Part shown: positions 1-8,128 of the stretch, piece by piece
Layout: every line of letters starts with the position of its first letter
Numbering within the stretch: position 1 is the first letter of the stretch
From: DASYAE01 sp036501535
GTDB taxonomy: Bacteria; Actinomycetota; Actinomycetes; Streptomycetales; Catenulisporaceae
DNA: 34,147 bases
Direction: 5' to 3'
NCBI GenBank assembly: GCA_036501535.1
Contig: DASYAE010000178.1
Location: 1-34,147 of the forward strand
Made by a program: the position numbers and the translations under genes
Notes under the pieces: model-generated
The model's input: the letters and a program-made list of their open reading frames with translations, nothing else
Database searches by the model: none
Told to the model about the DNA's origin: nothing

Positions 1-20
1 GGGGGACGGGGTCGCTGCCA

Positions 21-1619
21 TCAGTTAGCTCCTGGGGACTGCGGGGCCATGCCCGTGTTGTTGTTGCCGGCCTGGGAGTTCGGCGCGGCCGTCATGTTGT
101 TGTTGCTTCCGATGATCACGTAGCTGTTGAGCACCTGGTTGACCTGCTGCTCGAACTGCTGCGTGGCGATGCCGTGCTGCTTGAGGAAGGTCTTGGTCAC
201 GGTGAACACGCGCTGCTCCATGACCTGGATGATCCTGACGCCGTCCTCGGTCTGGTGCAGATCGTCCGACGTGTCCACCGAATATCGTTCCCGGATGGTT
301 TTGGTCTTGGGCCGCTCTTCCTCGAATGTGAACTCCGGCTGTTGCGGCGCTTTGCGCTTCAGTCGCGCGGCCAGCGCAACGGCGCGGGCGCGTGCGATGT
401 GTACGGCGAGCCATAGTTCGCGCGCGGCGATTACCGAACTGATGAGAAGGTGCGTGGCGAGATCACGCCTGAGGATCGCGTCGGCCACGCGAAGTTCTGG
501 CGCGATCGGACCGAGGACGTAGGGCAGCACGACCAGACGAAGGAATCTCCCTTCGAGTGCGACCGAGACGAAGATGGTGCCGACCAGTTCCCCGCCCCAG
601 CTCGTGGCCTGAGCCCTCACGTAGACGCGCTCGGCGCTGCCGGAGGGCGGATTCATTTGCGTGCCGCGGAGCTGCGTCGCTTCGATCCGGCGGGGTGTGT
701 CGTGCATCAACCGGATCGGCCGGGCGAGAACCTCACCGACCTGCAGGTCGGGCAGCGCGTGGGTGATCGAATCGGCGACGCCCTGGTCGCGGATGTGCCC
801 TGCGATGAAGTGCAGCAGGTCTGAGGCGAGGAAGGGCTGGACCGTCTCATCCTTCTCCGGCTCGTCGATCGGGACCGTCAGGGTGTGTTTGCCGAAAGCC
901 CCGCCCGCCCCGACGATACGGTCGCGCTCGTACACGACGACGTTCTCCGACGCGGCGCTCTTTGCTGCCGCGAGTCCTGTGTGGAGGGGCCCGGCACGGA
1001 ACCGGCTGGCCGGTTCACGGCCGAGCGAGCGGGGAATCCTCCGGATCTGGTACCACGACACGACGGCGTCGGCGAAGTAGACCACCAGGCAGCCGACCGG
1101 GACGGCCAACGGCGTCAGCAGGGATCTCGCCTCGTCGCCACCGTGTGCGATCACTGAGATGACGGTGATCACGGTCAGCGCGAACAGCCCGGCGAGCCGC
1201 CGGCGATGACGCCGCCAGCGTTTCCACATCCGGGGCAGCATCAGCAGTGATGCGCTGAGAAGCAACCAGACCACAGTGCCGAACGGTGCGAGTACGGCGC
1301 AGCCGAGCACGAGGCCGCAGAGCACGGTGTCGCGCACGCGCGCCTGGCGCCATCCGATGTGTGCGTGGTGGACCACGTGAGTGATGTCGACGGCGGTCAT
1401 CTGGTTGACGAGTGCGCTGTCGCTCAGCGCGAGGCGGCAGAACGCCCTTCCCACGACGAGTTTTTCTCTCTTGCGATCCCCGGGGCGTTTTGGCCTGGCG
1501 GTGATCTTGCGGGGGATCATCGGTTGGCGCAGGTATGGCGCACTACAGAGATAACGCGTGGAAGTACTGACATCTATCTGCGGAATTTCAGGATCGGCCG
1601 TATCTGCGGATCTCTCCAT
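21..1619 (-). CDS. Membrane protein of unknown function with Asn/Gly-rich tail
   Basis: I do not recognise this 532-residue protein. The start at 1619 (MERSADTADPE) is chosen because an AGAGGGGG stretch lies about nine bases upstream; an upstream ATG at 1652 has no such site. The first 85 or so residues are basic and soluble. Two or three hydrophobic segments follow at about residues 92-190 (for example LLSASLLMLPRMW and LAVPVGCLVVYFADAV). A cytoplasmic-looking region of about 300 residues comes next, and then a low-complexity end rich in Asn, Gly, Gln and Pro. It is divergent from the SARP-macro locus with 180 bases between the starts, so co-regulation is possible. No catalytic motif is visible. 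Coding seems certain from length and codon bias; the function is open. Confidence 0.8.
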   Translation of the reverse strand: MERSADTADPEIPQIDVSTSTRYLCSAPYLRQPMIPRKITARPKRPGDRKREKLVVGRAFCRLALSDSALVNQMTAVDITHVVHHAHIGWRQARVRDTVLCGLVLGCAVLAPFGTVVWLLLSASLLMLPRMWKRWRRHRRRLAGLFALTVITVISVIAHGGDEARSLLTPLAVPVGCLVVYFADAVVSWYQIRRIPRSLGREPASRFRAGPLHTGLAAAKSAASENVVVYERDRIVGAGGAFGKHTLTVPIDEPEKDETVQPFLASDLLHFIAGHIRDQGVADSITHALPDLQVGEVLARPIRLMHDTPRRIEATQLRGTQMNPPSGSAERVYVRAQATSWGGELVGTIFVSVALEGRFLRLVVLPYVLGPIAPELRVADAILRRDLATHLLISSVIAARELWLAVHIARARAVALAARLKRKAPQQPEFTFEEERPKTKTIRERYSVDTSDDLHQTEDGVRIIQVMEQRVFTVTKTFLKQHGIATQQFEQQVNQVLNSYVIIGSNNNMTAAPNSQAGNNNTGMAPQSPGAN

Positions 1620-1762
1620 GACGTGAGCCCCCTCTTGCAGCGACGGGTGCACCCGTTGACGGCGAGGTCAGAGCGGATCTGCGTGCCGCGGTCGCCGCGT
1701 CCATGGGACGTCGGCCGCCGCTGACGATGGAATGTGGGTTCCGATGGCTAAATGCTGACGAA

Positions 1763-1791
1763 TTGATGCCGATCCGCTGATCGGGCACAAT
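1763..1791 (+). promoter_or_regulatory. Candidate promoter of the SARP-macro gene (leaderless)
   Basis: TTGATG (1763-1768) and CACAAT (1786-1791) are 17 bp apart. The GTG start at 1800 lies eight bases past the -10 box and has no Shine-Dalgarno sequence, which suggests a leaderless transcript. Position and spacing are seen; promoter activity is inferred. Confidence 0.4.
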
Positions 1792-1799
1792 CCGATGTC

Positions 1800-2330
1800 G
1801 TGGCGGAAGTGACGCTGCGGGTGATGGATCGCGCGGAGCTGATCCGGGGTGCAGAGCGCCGGCATCTGGAACCACGTGCCATGGCGGTGCTCATCCGACT
1901 GGCGATGGACGTCGGCAGAGCGGTCCGGTCCGTCGACCTGATCTCCGAGGTGCTCCAAGCCGTCAGCCACGACCCGGCGAGCCGCCCGGAGCGGAACGAC
2001 GAACTTCACCTCTACAAGTGCATCTCCATGATCAGGACCGCCTTGGATCCCGGCCGCAGGGGACAGCTCTCGACACTCCTGACGACCGACTCCGGCCCGA
2101 ATCCGGGCTACCGGCTGAACCTCGACCCCGACGCGATCGACGTGTGGCGGTTCGAACACCTTGTCCTGGACTCGTTCGACCTGGGCCCGCTCCAGGCCAT
2201 CCCGCGACTGAGGGAGGCGCTGGCCCTGTGGGGCCAGAGGCCGCTCGTCGACGTCGAGCACCTCCCGTGGGCCCGGCCATGGATCGACCGGCTCAGAGGA
2301 CTGCTCATTCGCCGCCGAGCACTTCGGTGA
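1800..2330 (+). CDS. SARP/BTAD-type regulator, N-terminal part of a frame-broken gene
   Basis: This encodes 176 residues. Residues 5-105 resemble the OmpR-like winged-helix DNA-binding domain of SARP/AfsR proteins, ending in the usual GYRLNLDPDAIDVWRFE strand. The start of the bacterial transcriptional activation domain (BTAD) follows, with the pattern LREALALW-GQRPLVDV. The frame then runs into a TGA inside the BTAD, in the segment RGLLIRRRALR. One base later the +1 frame is open and reads AAEHFGDPNAHALVRELAA, which looks like the natural continuation. I therefore regard this and the next entry as one gene split by a frame break at about 2305-2320. The start is GTG at 1800, probably leaderless. 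It would act as a DNA-binding sensor-regulator. Confidence 0.75.
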   Translation: MAEVTLRVMDRAELIRGAERRHLEPRAMAVLIRLAMDVGRAVRSVDLISEVLQAVSHDPASRPERNDELHLYKCISMIRTALDPGRRGQLSTLLTTDSGPNPGYRLNLDPDAIDVWRFEHLVLDSFDLGPLQAIPRLREALALWGQRPLVDVEHLPWARPWIDRLRGLLIRRRALR

Positions 2331-2349
2331 TCCCAATGCGCACGCCCTG

Positions 2350-3063
2350 GTGAGGGAGTTGGCCGCCGTCACGGGTCCGGGCGGCGGGCTGAACCGGCGA
2401 TACGCCACAGGCTTCGAACACGGCGAGGTCACCGTCCGGATCGGCGATCTGTTGGAGCAGGGCGACGCGCATCTGGTCGTCGGATTCGGCGACACGTTCG
2501 AGACGAACGTCTCAGGCAACCTCATCGTCAGTCGATCCAGCTTGAACGGCCAGCTGGTGGAGCGGTTCTACGGCGGTGACGGCCGCAGGCTCGGCAAGGA
2601 GATCGCCGCAGCGCTGCGCAGCACTCCGAGCACGGTGGAGCACCGCGCCGCCAAGCCGCACGGCAATCGCCGCCGTTACCGGAACGGCACCGCAGCCGTG
2701 TTGAACCACGCCGACCGCCGAATCTTCGCGCTCGCATACAGCACCGTGAGCGGTGACAACCGGGCGACGTCGAACCCTGAACAGCTCCGCGAAGCCCTGG
2801 CCAGACTGTGGCCGGTCGTGGAACGGCACGGCCAGCGCAGACCGGTGGCGCTCGGCATCCTGGGCAGCGGCCTCGCCCGCGTCGACATGGAGCGGTCTGC
2901 TTTGATCGGACTGATCGTCGACAGCTACCTGTGCCATCAGTCGCAGATCAGGACCGCGGACGAACTGCGGATTGTCGTGCATCCGAAGGACGCCGCCAGC
3001 TTGGACGCCTCGGCTGTCGAGGAGGCGATCACGCGGGCCATCGCCGCGGCGCATGGCCGGTGA
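2350..3063 (+). CDS. ThsA-type macro domain, C-terminal part of the frame-broken SARP gene
   Basis: This encodes 237 residues from the first possible start, GTG at 2350; its open frame reaches back to 2212 and overlaps the SARP frame. Residues 25-230 resemble the macro domain of the Thoeris effector ThsA (DUF6430-like). The landmarks are VGFGDTFETNV, SRSSLNGQLVERFYGGD, KPHGNRRRYRNGTAAVL, IFALAYSTVSGDN and GILGSGLARVD. ThsA macro domains are known to bind cyclic ADP-ribose-type signals, so a nucleotide-derived ligand is a fair inference. No SIR2 or TIR domain is present. With the upstream SARP part the intact protein would be about 420 residues, a DNA-binding domain joined to a macro domain. 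It may be a real pseudogene, a programmed frameshift or a sequencing error. Confidence 0.75.
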   Translation: MRELAAVTGPGGGLNRRYATGFEHGEVTVRIGDLLEQGDAHLVVGFGDTFETNVSGNLIVSRSSLNGQLVERFYGGDGRRLGKEIAAALRSTPSTVEHRAAKPHGNRRRYRNGTAAVLNHADRRIFALAYSTVSGDNRATSNPEQLREALARLWPVVERHGQRRPVALGILGSGLARVDMERSALIGLIVDSYLCHQSQIRTADELRIVVHPKDAASLDASAVEEAITRAIAAAHGR

Positions 3064-3109
3064 CGTGCTGAGCCGTTCCTCCGGGGGCGCCTGGATAGTG
3101 CATGGCTCT

Positions 3110-3128
3110 GCCTCAGGAATTCTGAGGC
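3110..3128 (+). terminator. Inverted repeat after the macro gene
   Basis: GCCTCAG (3110-3116) and CTGAGGC (3122-3128) form a perfect 7-bp stem with a GAATT loop, 47 bases after the macro stop codon. There is no T-tract. It may be a weak terminator, or a repeat belonging to the nearby IS remnant. Confidence 0.4.
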
Positions 3129-3172
3129 GTGCCAACACCGGAACGCGTGGCGAAGGCCTCGGGAATCGCTGG

Positions 3173-3264
3173 GTGAAGAGCGAACTCGAGACCCTCGTCA
3201 CGGCACTGTACGTGAAAGTCGACGACGCGTTCGTCACCGACCACCTGAGCCGCCGCACCGCTGA
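3173..3264 (+). pseudogene. Remnant of an IS982-like transposase N-terminus
   Basis: GTG at 3173 begins the segment VKSELETLVTALYVKVDD, which matches from memory the conserved N-terminus of IS982-family DDE transposases (typically MKSELETLLTALYVxIDD). About six codons later the similarity ends. The expected GRPPxLSDSEL segment and the catalytic DDE core are absent, and the following sequence runs into the 3' end of the glycosidase gene. This is a dead fragment, not a functional element. Family assignment rests on about 18 residues, so confidence is moderate. Confidence 0.55.
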
Positions 3265-3318
3265 ATCAGGCTATTGGGCTATTGCTTCGGACTGGCGCCA
3301 GACGCCCTGTCAGACCTC

Positions 3319-4776
3319 TCAATCGAACTGGATGATCGCGGCGCTACCTGCGGGAACCGTGACCGTCGCGGTCCGGTTGTGTACGAAAACTGACGTGGAG
3401 TACGGCGGCCGGAAGGCGCCGTGCGGGCCTACCTGCTGTCCGCCCAGCGTGATGTCGGTCGTCGCCGACAGGCCGGCCGAGGATGAGGTGGTCAGCGCGG
3501 TGAGGCGGCCGGAGTGGAAGCCGGCGCCGAGGTTGAGCGTGACGGTGGTCGCGCCGTTGGCCGACGGGTCCTGGACGTTGTCGAGCACGACGGTCAGGCC
3601 GTGGCCGTGCCGCACTGCGTAGGCGCGCATGTCTGCCGCGTCGGGGTTGTCCAGTGCGGCGAAGCGGCCGGTGCCTACGAGTTCGGTCGCGAGCATGCCG
3701 TAGTAGATCGGCTGGGCGGTCAGGTCGCCGGTCGTCGGGCAGAGCGGGGCGTATGGGTCGCATGCGCCGGTGGAGGTCGTGCCGCCCATGAAGTCGGCGT
3801 TGACGATGCCCTGCTGCGCTATCAGGAGGCTGTAGTCCAGTACCCAGAGCGCCGAGGCGAACGCGTTGCTCACCCCGGGTTCGCCGGCGCAGACCGTCGT
3901 GTTGGTCTCGGTCATCGCCGCCGGGACCCCCAGCTGTGCGGCCGCGGTGAGTGCCGCTTGCGCGTTGGCGGTCTCGTACTGCACCGAGCCGGTGCCGAGG
4001 AGTTCCGGGATGGTTGCCGTCGAGCCGCTGCAGGCGCTCGTCGGGTAGGTGTGGTCGGAGACCTCGGTGACGTTCGGGTGGCCGGCATCGAGTGCTGCGA
4101 ACCCGCCTAGCCATGAGCTGTGGTTGGTCTCCGCGTCGGGACCGGTGATGCCCATGCCGGGTGCGGCCTGCTCGATCGCGGCGACGTAGGACTCGAAGTC
4201 GGTGTAGTACGCGGCGACGTCGGTGTAGTAGAAGTTCGGCTCGTTGCCCACCTCGATCGCCAGCAGCGATCTGCCGAAGATCTGCTTCGCGTGCTTCGCC
4301 TCGTCCGCGGCTCTGGCCGGGTCCGGGTGCTTGAGGTTGACGGAGAGGATCACCTTCCAGCCGGCGTGCTGCACGATGGTGGCTAGATGCTGCAGCTTGG
4401 CCGGGGTGATCGTGCCGCTGGTCGCCCATGACGGCGCGGTCTCGCCGGTGGAGGTCCAGAAGGTGCTGTCGCCGGAGTTGCCGCCGACCCGGATCACGCC
4501 GGTGCGGCCGAGCGTGCGCAGGTAGCCGCCGAGGTCCGTGCTCGCGTAGTTGTCCTGCGCGATCGTGGCCGCCCCGAAGGAGAGGCCGACGAATCCGGAG
4601 CGCAGCTGGTTGCCGAGCTGGTCCGGGTGCACGGTGATCGAGAGGCTGCTGCCCGACGCGGCGTCAGCCGGGCCGGAGCCGATCAGCGCAGCTCCGACTA
4701 TACCGGCGGCCACCGCCACCGCGGCGGTGACGATGCGGGTGCGCCTGAATTTTCGGGTAGGTAAAGAGCGATTCAC
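3319..4776 (-). CDS. Secreted GH79-like glycosidase (beta-glucuronidase/heparanase type)
   Basis: This encodes 485 residues with a GTG start. Residues 1-40 form a Sec signal peptide: a basic RRTR stretch, then a hydrophobic AVAVAAGIVGAALIG core, with cleavage probably after ADA. The rest looks like a (beta/alpha)8 clan A glycosidase with a C-terminal beta domain. IRVGGNSGDSTFW (residues 95-107) is typical of GH79. AIEVGNEPNFYY carries the probable acid/base Glu179 and AAMTETNTT the probable nucleophile Glu290. The 111-residue spacing is close to that of characterised bacterial GH79 beta-glucuronidases. It would remove uronic acid or related sugars from plant or proteoglycan glycans outside the cell. 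It stands alone, next to an IS remnant. The exact substrate cannot be told. Confidence 0.8.
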   Translation of the reverse strand: MNRSLPTRKFRRTRIVTAAVAVAAGIVGAALIGSGPADAASGSSLSITVHPDQLGNQLRSGFVGLSFGAATIAQDNYASTDLGGYLRTLGRTGVIRVGGNSGDSTFWTSTGETAPSWATSGTITPAKLQHLATIVQHAGWKVILSVNLKHPDPARAADEAKHAKQIFGRSLLAIEVGNEPNFYYTDVAAYYTDFESYVAAIEQAAPGMGITGPDAETNHSSWLGGFAALDAGHPNVTEVSDHTYPTSACSGSTATIPELLGTGSVQYETANAQAALTAAAQLGVPAAMTETNTTVCAGEPGVSNAFASALWVLDYSLLIAQQGIVNADFMGGTTSTGACDPYAPLCPTTGDLTAQPIYYGMLATELVGTGRFAALDNPDAADMRAYAVRHGHGLTVVLDNVQDPSANGATTVTLNLGAGFHSGRLTALTTSSSAGLSATTDITLGGQQVGPHGAFRPPYSTSVFVHNRTATVTVPAGSAAIIQFD

Positions 4777-4837
4777 GGGCCCAATCTCGGCCGAGTCATG
4801 GTCATTGGCAAGGACGCGGAGGGCAAAATTTCAGATA

Positions 4838-4847
4838 ACTGATCAGT
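4838..4847. promoter_or_regulatory. Palindrome upstream of the glycosidase gene
   Basis: ACTGATCAGT is a perfect 10-bp palindrome in a locally AT-rich patch, about 60 bases upstream of the glycosidase start. It could be an operator for a sugar-responsive repressor. No regulator gene is adjacent, so this is inference from position and symmetry only. Confidence 0.3.
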
Positions 4848-4878
4848 GTTCACATACATGAATATGCTTTCCTGCGGC

Positions 4879-4921
4879 CGAATGCCAGCGCTCGCCGAAT
4901 GCCGGCGATCGAATGCCGGCG
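4879..4921. repeat. Three 12-bp direct repeats
   Basis: CGAATGCCAGCG (4879-4890), CGAATGCCGGCG (4896-4907) and CGAATGCCGGCG (4910-4921) lie between the glycosidase and the STAS-GAF-ANTAR stop codon. They may be a regulator-binding cluster or a local duplication. Confidence 0.6.
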
Positions 4922-4927
4922 CTCAGC

Positions 4928-6148
4928 TCACTCGCTCCAGGGCTGGGCACCCGCCGGGCTGCTCGCATCGCCGGGATGCGGACCTGCTTCTTTGAGGTCG
5001 TCGATGGTGATCCGGTCCGGGTCCTGGCCGGTGAGCAGGACGTACTGCGCCACGTCGCGCAGTTTGACGTTCGTGCGCTGCGAGGCGGTGATCAGCTTGT
5101 CCACGGCGGCGCGGGAGTCGATGTGGTGACGCCCCATCAGGATCCCGGTGGCCTCGCCGATCGCCTGGCGGCTGTACAGCGCGGTGCGCAGCGATGCGAC
5201 CGACGCCGTCCTGTCGAGCGCGACCGCGATGTGCGCGGCGAGCAGTTCGAGGTGTTCGGCGGCGCTGACTCCGAAGCCTGCCCGCGTGGTGGTGTAGACG
5301 CTCAGCGTGGCGTGCTGGCTCTGGTGGTAGCCGAGGTCGCAGGCGAGGGTGGCGGTGATGCCCAGGCGGCGGGCCTGGCTGGTGAAGCCGGGCCAGCGGC
5401 GCTCGTCGGCGATCTCGGAGAAGAGCAGCGGGGTCGGCTGCGTGCCCGCGTCCAAGGCAGGGCCCTGGTGGTGGGTGAGTTGTGCGTGCTCGGCGGCCAG
5501 GGCGAGCGCGTCGGTGGCGACCGTCTCGACGGCTTCGTGCGGGCTGTGCAGCGCGGCCGCCGCCGAGGTGGCGCCGCTGACGTGGGTGGCCGCCAGGTCC
5601 ACCGCGTGGCGCAGCACGTCGCGTGACGAGGACTGCTCGTGCAGCATACGGGCGCTTCGACTGATCGCCAGGGCGAGTTCCAGCCCTCTGTCGGACTGGT
5701 GCGCTGTGCGCGGGCTTCGAGGCGAGGAGGTGCCGGTGCCGCGGGCGTGCGATACGGGCCGCGGCTCGGTGGCGGCCAGCAGGTCGTCCGCCCCGGCCAG
5801 GCTGAACAGTCTGCACAGCCATTCGTCGGCTGCGACGATGCGCAGCCCGGTGTGGCGCGACGCCGCCTGAGTCAGGGCCCACTGCATGGCGCGCAGTCCG
5901 CGTACGTCGCAGAAGTCCAGGTCGGATACGTCGAGTGCCAGGACGTCGAGGTTGTTCTCCAGGTGCTGGGCGATGGTTTCGCGCAGCGTCTGGTCAGTGG
6001 ACATGTCCAGCGCGCCGATCAGCCTCAGGATCGTCTGGCTGCCGAGGCGATGCGGGATCGCCTGGAACACCGGTTGCACGGGCGCCTCGGTCTGGTCGCG
6101 ATCGCGGTGACGCGCTGGTTCGTCGGGCGTGGGATGCAAGCTGGTCAT
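4928..6148 (-). CDS. STAS-GAF-ANTAR regulatory protein
   Basis: This encodes 406 residues. The start is supported by AAAGGAGGT at 6155-6163. Residues 25-125 form a STAS domain (LDVSDLDFCDVRGLRAMQWAL). Residues 145-310 form a GAF-like sensor domain. Residues 325-385 form an ANTAR RNA-binding domain (SRQAIGEATGILMGRHHIDSRAAVDKL). ANTAR domains bind paired hairpins in nascent RNA and act as antiterminators. STAS domains are usually targets of anti-sigma kinases. The STAS motif here reads D-V-R-G-L where D-S-x-G-L is usual, so the canonical phospho-Ser is replaced by Val. The protein would link a partner switch or small-molecule signal to transcript elongation. It is the first of several such regulators in this island. 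Confidence 0.85.
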   Translation of the reverse strand: MTSLHPTPDEPARHRDRDQTEAPVQPVFQAIPHRLGSQTILRLIGALDMSTDQTLRETIAQHLENNLDVLALDVSDLDFCDVRGLRAMQWALTQAASRHTGLRIVAADEWLCRLFSLAGADDLLAATEPRPVSHARGTGTSSPRSPRTAHQSDRGLELALAISRSARMLHEQSSSRDVLRHAVDLAATHVSGATSAAAALHSPHEAVETVATDALALAAEHAQLTHHQGPALDAGTQPTPLLFSEIADERRWPGFTSQARRLGITATLACDLGYHQSQHATLSVYTTTRAGFGVSAAEHLELLAAHIAVALDRTASVASLRTALYSRQAIGEATGILMGRHHIDSRAAVDKLITASQRTNVKLRDVAQYVLLTGQDPDRITIDDLKEAGPHPGDASSPAGAQPWSE

Positions 6149-6402
6149 CGCCGGACCTCCTTTGCGCGGCGCGCTGCCCAGCTTCGCGAACAGGATAGGC
6201 GTGTGCCGTGACCGACGCTCAGGATCGCGGCACGTGGACCTTACTCACCGCGTATGGGCGCGCCCTCACGCACCCTGATGGCTTTTACCCAAGACTGGGG
6301 GGCGCGTATGCGGGGCCTGGCGCGGATGTGTGCATACGTTCCCACGCTCGTCATGCAGGCCGTGTCCCCACGATAAGTCTGGATGCATCGGGCGGGCCGC
6401 GT

Positions 6403-6726
6403 TTACCTGCTCAGCGCCTTCTGCAGCTGCTCCTTGTTCATCGAGGAGCGGCCCTCGATGTTGCGCCGCCGTGCCTCGGCGTAGAGCTGGTCGAAGGTCT
6501 GGCCGCCACCGCCGGTGCCGCGCCGCTGGCTGGCCCGCTTCCCGGAGGACATGTCGTTCACCGACTCGGGGCTCGCCGTGCGGGACTCTCCGGACCGGGC
6601 GCGCTGCTTGTTCACGGTGCGCGACGCGATCTCCTCGGCGCGCTTCTCGCCCGCGCCGCGCTTCTTCACGCTCTGCTTGACGTGCTGATACTGCCGCTCA
6701 CGCTTCGGCGAAGCTTCACTGGGCAC
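6403..6726 (-). CDS. Small basic protein of the 'plasmid stabilization protein' type
   Basis: This encodes 107 residues. The start at 6726 (GTG, VPSEASPKRERQY) fits the family N-terminus and a GGGAGG about 11 bases upstream; the in-frame GTG at 6738 would overlap that site. The family pattern is clear: KRERQYQHVKQSVKKRG, then EEIASRTVNKQRARSGES, then a C-terminal Rho_N/SAP-like helix pair (DQLYAEARRRNIEGRSSMNK). Such proteins are common on actinobacterial chromosomes under the misleading name plasmid stabilization protein. Their role is unknown; nucleic-acid binding is likely from charge and the SAP-like end. It stands alone, with about 250 bases of non-coding DNA on its left. Confidence 0.8.
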   Translation of the reverse strand: MPSEASPKRERQYQHVKQSVKKRGAGEKRAEEIASRTVNKQRARSGESRTASPESVNDMSSGKRASQRRGTGGGGQTFDQLYAEARRRNIEGRSSMNKEQLQKALSR

Positions 6727-6967
6727 CTGTGGTCGCACCTCCCGGGTCGGATGGGATCCCTCGAATACCCGTCCGTTCCACCATGAAACGAACCGTTCTG
6801 TGCCGGTGCCGGTGCCGGGCGCGAGTGCCCCTGACCTGGCGGTATATCCGCCACGCCGCCGCGTCGCCGGCGCAGGCGTTCCTTCTCCCTCCGGCGCCGC
6901 GGGTTAGCGGGATGGCCGTCAGGTACCCGGCCTGCCGGACCCGCAAGACGAAGGGAGCACCAGCCTG

Positions 6968-8080
6968 ATGGACACCGGTTTTCTCAAGCCTCTGTACAGC
7001 GCCCAGGGCCACGTGGTCTCGGTCTACATCGATACCGAGCGCACCACCCCGCAGGCCGGCCGCGAGATCGCCGCGCGCTGGAAGCGGACCGGCAAGCGCC
7101 TGCACGCGGACGGCGCGGACGAGGCCACTCTCGCCGCGATCGAGACGGCCGTCGGCTCGGACCGCGGCCGTCCCGCGCCGTGGGGACAGGCGATCTTCGG
7201 CGCCGACGGGCGCGTGCTGCTGACCGAGGAGCTGCGCCACGCGCCGTCCGAGCAGGACTCCGAGGTCAGCACCCTGCCGCACACGCTGCCGCTGCTCGCA
7301 CAGCGCTCGGGGCGCTCCGCCTGGATCCTCGCCTTCGCCGCGCGCACCGGCGCCGACTTCGAGGTTTGGGGTCCGTCGGGGCGCATCGACACGCAGCGGT
7401 TCGACGGCGAGGCGCAGGCCGCGCACAAAGCCGGGACCGCCGAGCCCGGCGAGTGGCGGCGGCAGCGGGACGCCGAGGAGGTCTGGGAGGCCAACGCCAG
7501 GCAGGCCGCGGAGCACCTGACCGGGCTGGCGCACCGGCACGGCGCGGATCTGATCGTCGTCGCCGGGGACGTGCACGGCCGGTCGCTGCTGGTCAAGCAC
7601 CTCGGCGCGGCATGGCAGGACCGTGCCGTGATGCTGCCTGAGAGAACGCAGGGGAGCCGCGCCGCCGGCGCCGACCGCGACCGGCAGCGCGAGGCCGCCG
7701 AGTCCGTCGCGGCGGAGCTCGAGAACGAGGCGCGGGCCGGCGAGGTCGAGCGCTACCGGCAGGCGCTGGCCGGCGGCGGCGCCGTCGAGGGCCTCGCCGA
7801 GGTCGTCGAGGCCGTCCGCCGCGGCGAGGTGGATACGCTGCTGCTGCGGCATCAGGCGGCCGCCCTCGACGTCCCGCTGTGGTGGGGCGCGGAACCCGGG
7901 CAGCTGGCCGCCGACCCCGGCGAGTTGAGCGCCGTGCGGCCGGCCGAGGTGCGGCGCGACCCGGCGGGGGAGGTGCTGGTGCGCGCGGTGGCGCAGTTCG
8001 ACGGCCGGGTTCTGGTCACGTCGGGCGGCGAGCCCGGCCCGTCCGGGGACGGCGTGGGGGCGCTGTTGCGACACGCATAA
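6968..8080 (+). CDS. baeRF2-type protein of the eRF1/Vms1 superfamily
   Basis: This encodes 370 residues; the start follows GGGAG by ten bases. The whole length resembles bacterial/archaeal release-factor-like proteins (baeRF family 2). The N-terminal domain has LYSAQGHVVSVYIDTER, and the middle domain has ADLIVVAGDVHGRSLLVKHL. An acidic, Arg-rich helix follows (DRQREAAESVAAELENEAR), and the C-terminal eRF1-3-like part reads VEAVRRGEVDTLLLRH. The superfamily includes ribosome-rescue peptidyl-tRNA hydrolases. Whether this member cleaves peptidyl-tRNA is not shown by the sequence. The neighbouring stress regulators suggest a role during translation stress. Confidence 0.8.
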   Translation: MDTGFLKPLYSAQGHVVSVYIDTERTTPQAGREIAARWKRTGKRLHADGADEATLAAIETAVGSDRGRPAPWGQAIFGADGRVLLTEELRHAPSEQDSEVSTLPHTLPLLAQRSGRSAWILAFAARTGADFEVWGPSGRIDTQRFDGEAQAAHKAGTAEPGEWRRQRDAEEVWEANARQAAEHLTGLAHRHGADLIVVAGDVHGRSLLVKHLGAAWQDRAVMLPERTQGSRAAGADRDRQREAAESVAAELENEARAGEVERYRQALAGGGAVEGLAEVVEAVRRGEVDTLLLRHQAAALDVPLWWGAEPGQLAADPGELSAVRPAEVRRDPAGEVLVRAVAQFDGRVLVTSGGEPGPSGDGVGALLRHA

Positions 8081-8128
8081 GGCGCAGCGGGCGACGAAGC
8101 GAAGGGCGGGCACCCCGGCTCAGTCAGC

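Noticed and set aside
6716..8113. A 465-codon minus-strand frame opposite the baeRF2 gene
   Set aside because: It lacks any recognisable motif and is opposite a well-supported family member.
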